A stretch of 64,000 nucleotides of DNA from Ichthyophthirius multifiliis (taxonomy: Eukaryota; Ciliophora; Oligohymenophorea; Hymenostomatida). Numbering within the stretch: the stretch's first letter is position 1; every line of letters starts with the position of its first letter. The notes below the pieces were generated by a model. The model worked only from the letters and a program-made list of their open reading frames with translations, did no database searches and was not told where the DNA came from. Of the stretch, positions 62,341 through 64,000 are shown piece by piece. The position numbers and the translations under genes are program-made. The stretch spans positions 1 to 64,000 of the forward strand of contig NW_004086143.1 in assembly GCF_000220395.1 (NCBI RefSeq), given 5' to 3'.

Positions 62341-62892
62341 AAACAAGAAAATCATATTAATTAGTTAATTATATAGAAAGTACTTAAGTGTACTATATTA
62401 AGGTAAAAAAATATATTTGATATATTAAGTTTTTTGTAAAAATAGATTTATTATAATATAATAAGTATTTAATAAAACATTTTATAAAAAAAATAGATTT
62501 TGGTTTTTTTTTTAAAAATGAATTAATTATCAAATTCTTTTTAAAAATATTTTTATTTATTAAAATCAAATATTTATATTATTTTTTAAACAAATTTAGA
62601 TTTTAAGTATATAATATTAAAATATTAAAAAATAAAATAGTAATATAATTATATTTAATTTTATAAAACAATTAAATATAAAATAAAAAAATGCGAAACT
62701 TATTACAAATATTTTATGATTATTAAAACAAAAAAAACAAATAAAACAAAAAAATTTAGCTTTTTTTTATTTTATTTTTTCTTAATTTATAAATTAATAA
62801 TGTTTTGTTAGAAATTAAATTTTTTGTATTAAATAAACGATTAATAAATAGTAAATTTATTTTTATTTTGCAATAATATATAAATAAATAAA
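62341..62892. other. Spacer
   Basis: About 550 A/T bases upstream of the MORN gene. No feature is seen. Confidence 0.45.
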
Positions 62893-64000
62893 ATGGGAAA
62901 TTGTAATTGTGTTTGTGCTTAAAGTAAAACTAATACAGAAAACGAATATGTTGTAATTTAAGATAGAGATTAACCCAAAAATCAAAATTTAATAAATTAA
63001 ATATAAAAAGAATAATAGAATTTAGATTCATCCAAAGATATAAATAAAAATATTTAAAATTAAAATAATGATTCGTAAAAATCCAAATATGATTAAAATA
63101 TTTCCCAAACATAAAAACCACAATAAAATGGTATTATATTATACAAAAAAATAAATAGAACATATAAAAACACTTAAATTAAAAAAAAAGTAAACAGTAT
63201 TTTAAAAAGAAGCCGACATGGTGACAATTAACCAATAGAAGATTAAGTAGAATTAATAAATTAAACAATAGGAAAATCTGAACCTATAACAATATAAACA
63301 ATCCAAATGAAAAATGGCGGAAATTACACTGGATAATGGAAAGACTGTATGCGAGATGGTTTTGGTAAACACACATGGCCAGACGGTAGTTTTTATGAAG
63401 GCGAATGGCTTTAAGATAAAGCACATGGTAAAGGAAAGCTAACACATATAGACGGAGATATATATGAAGGTGATTGGAAAAACGATATGGCAAATGGACA
63501 TGGAGTATATATTCATAGTGGAGGTGCAAGATATGAAGGGGAATGGAAAGATGATTTATAAAATGGCTAAGGTGTTGAGATTTGGCCAGATAATGCGAAA
63601 TATGAGGGAAATTACTTAAATGGAAAAAAAAACAGTAAAGGTATTTTATATTTTGCAGATAAAAGTAAGTATGTAGGAGAATTTTTTGATAATGAAATTT
63701 CAGGTTATGGTGAATATTTTTGGTCTGATGGTAAAACTTATAAAGGATAATGGTTAAATAATAAAATGAATGGGAAGTATTTTTGTTGCTTTGTTTTTAA
63801 ATATAAAATAATTATATATATAATAAAAATAAAAAGAGGAGAAACAATATGGCCTGATAAAAAAATATATAAAGGGGAATATCTTGATGATAAAAAACAC
63901 GGATATGGAATTTTCGAATGGGGTAATGGTAAAATATATGAAGGATATTGGAAAACGGAAAATAAAATGGGAAAGGTAAATTTAATAAATTTTAATAATA
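62893..64000 (+). CDS. MORN-repeat protein with N-terminal acylation motif, 3' end cut off
   Basis: The ATG at 62893 starts MGNCNCVCAQSK: Gly2 plus three Cys, a strong myristoylation/palmitoylation pattern. A ~130-residue disordered, Gln/Asn/Lys-rich linker follows. At least nine MORN repeats then follow: GGNYTGQWKDCMRDGFGKHT, GSFYEGEWLQDKAHGKG, GDIYEGDWKNDMANGHG, GARYEGEWKDDLQNGQG, AKYEGNYLNGKKNSKG, SKYVGEFFDNEISGYG, KTYKGQWLNNKMNGKG, KIYKGEYLDDKKHGYG and KIYEGYWKTENKMGK. One intron (63777-63836) is in phase. A GTAAATTT at 63976 may start another just before the window ends. MORN repeats bind membranes or proteins; combined with acylation this suggests a cortical membrane scaffold (inference). 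The minus-strand frames here are shadows. Confidence 0.88.
63777..63836 (+). other. 60-nt intron in the MORN gene
   Basis: It begins GTATTTTTG and ends AAAAAG. Removal rebuilds a Lys codon and continues the MORN pattern as N-G-K-G-E-T-I-W. Confidence 0.8.

Overview
The window looks like macronuclear-type DNA of an oligohymenophorean ciliate, most likely Ichthyophthirius or a close relative. Three signs point there. Base composition is extremely A+T-rich, and spacers are almost pure A/T. TAA and TAG are read as glutamine, with TGA as the only stop: they fall at conserved Gln positions of Ubc13, ribosomal protein uL22 and an SFM1-like methyltransferase. Genes are also broken by very short GT...AG introns, several of only 23-50 nt. 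Under the standard code almost every real gene here looks like a string of stops, so all genes below were read with the ciliate code. The genus is an inference from composition and code.

Layout. 1-5.2 kb: a 3'-truncated gene, a coiled-coil/jacalin-like protein, and a divergently transcribed Cys-rich membrane protein with a poly-Gln tail. 7.3-10 kb: a small unknown protein and a C2H2 finger protein. 10.4-15.5 kb (all minus): SEC24, RNF113/Cwc24 and Ubc13. 17.3-19.3 kb: a decayed MORN gene and a small intronless unknown. 19.5-25 kb: a MAP kinase with an S-E-Y loop and an Mpo1-like membrane protein. 25.3-31.1 kb: one very large multi-pass PAS-domain protein. 31.6-37.2 kb: a jacalin-like lectin, a Ctr copper transporter and a multi-pass ciliate membrane protein. 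37.2-41.1 kb: a long A/T spacer. 41.1-43.1 kb: a gene with 12-residue repeats and reading-frame damage. 44-49.2 kb: an atypical kinase, a bisphosphate nucleotidase, tRNA-Pro(UGG) and a probably acylated Gln-rich protein. 50.9-56.3 kb: coiled-coil proteins and a MAPEG-like membrane protein. 56.8-58.9 kb: uL22 and an SFM1-like methyltransferase. 60.2-62.3 kb: the wreck of a cyclic-nucleotide-gated K+ channel. 62.9 kb to the end: an intact, acylated MORN protein cut by the window edge.

The genes do not form one pathway. Housekeeping genes (COPII coat, spliceosome, ubiquitin, ribosome, sulfur-nucleotide salvage, copper uptake) are mixed with ciliate-expanded families (PAS/TM proteins, jacalin, MORN, kinases, K+ channels). 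At least three members of the expanded families are broken. Several otherwise good genes carry one-base shifts at homopolymer runs, which suggests sequencing error or early decay. I saw no CRISPR array, transposon, telomere repeat or prokaryotic-type operon.
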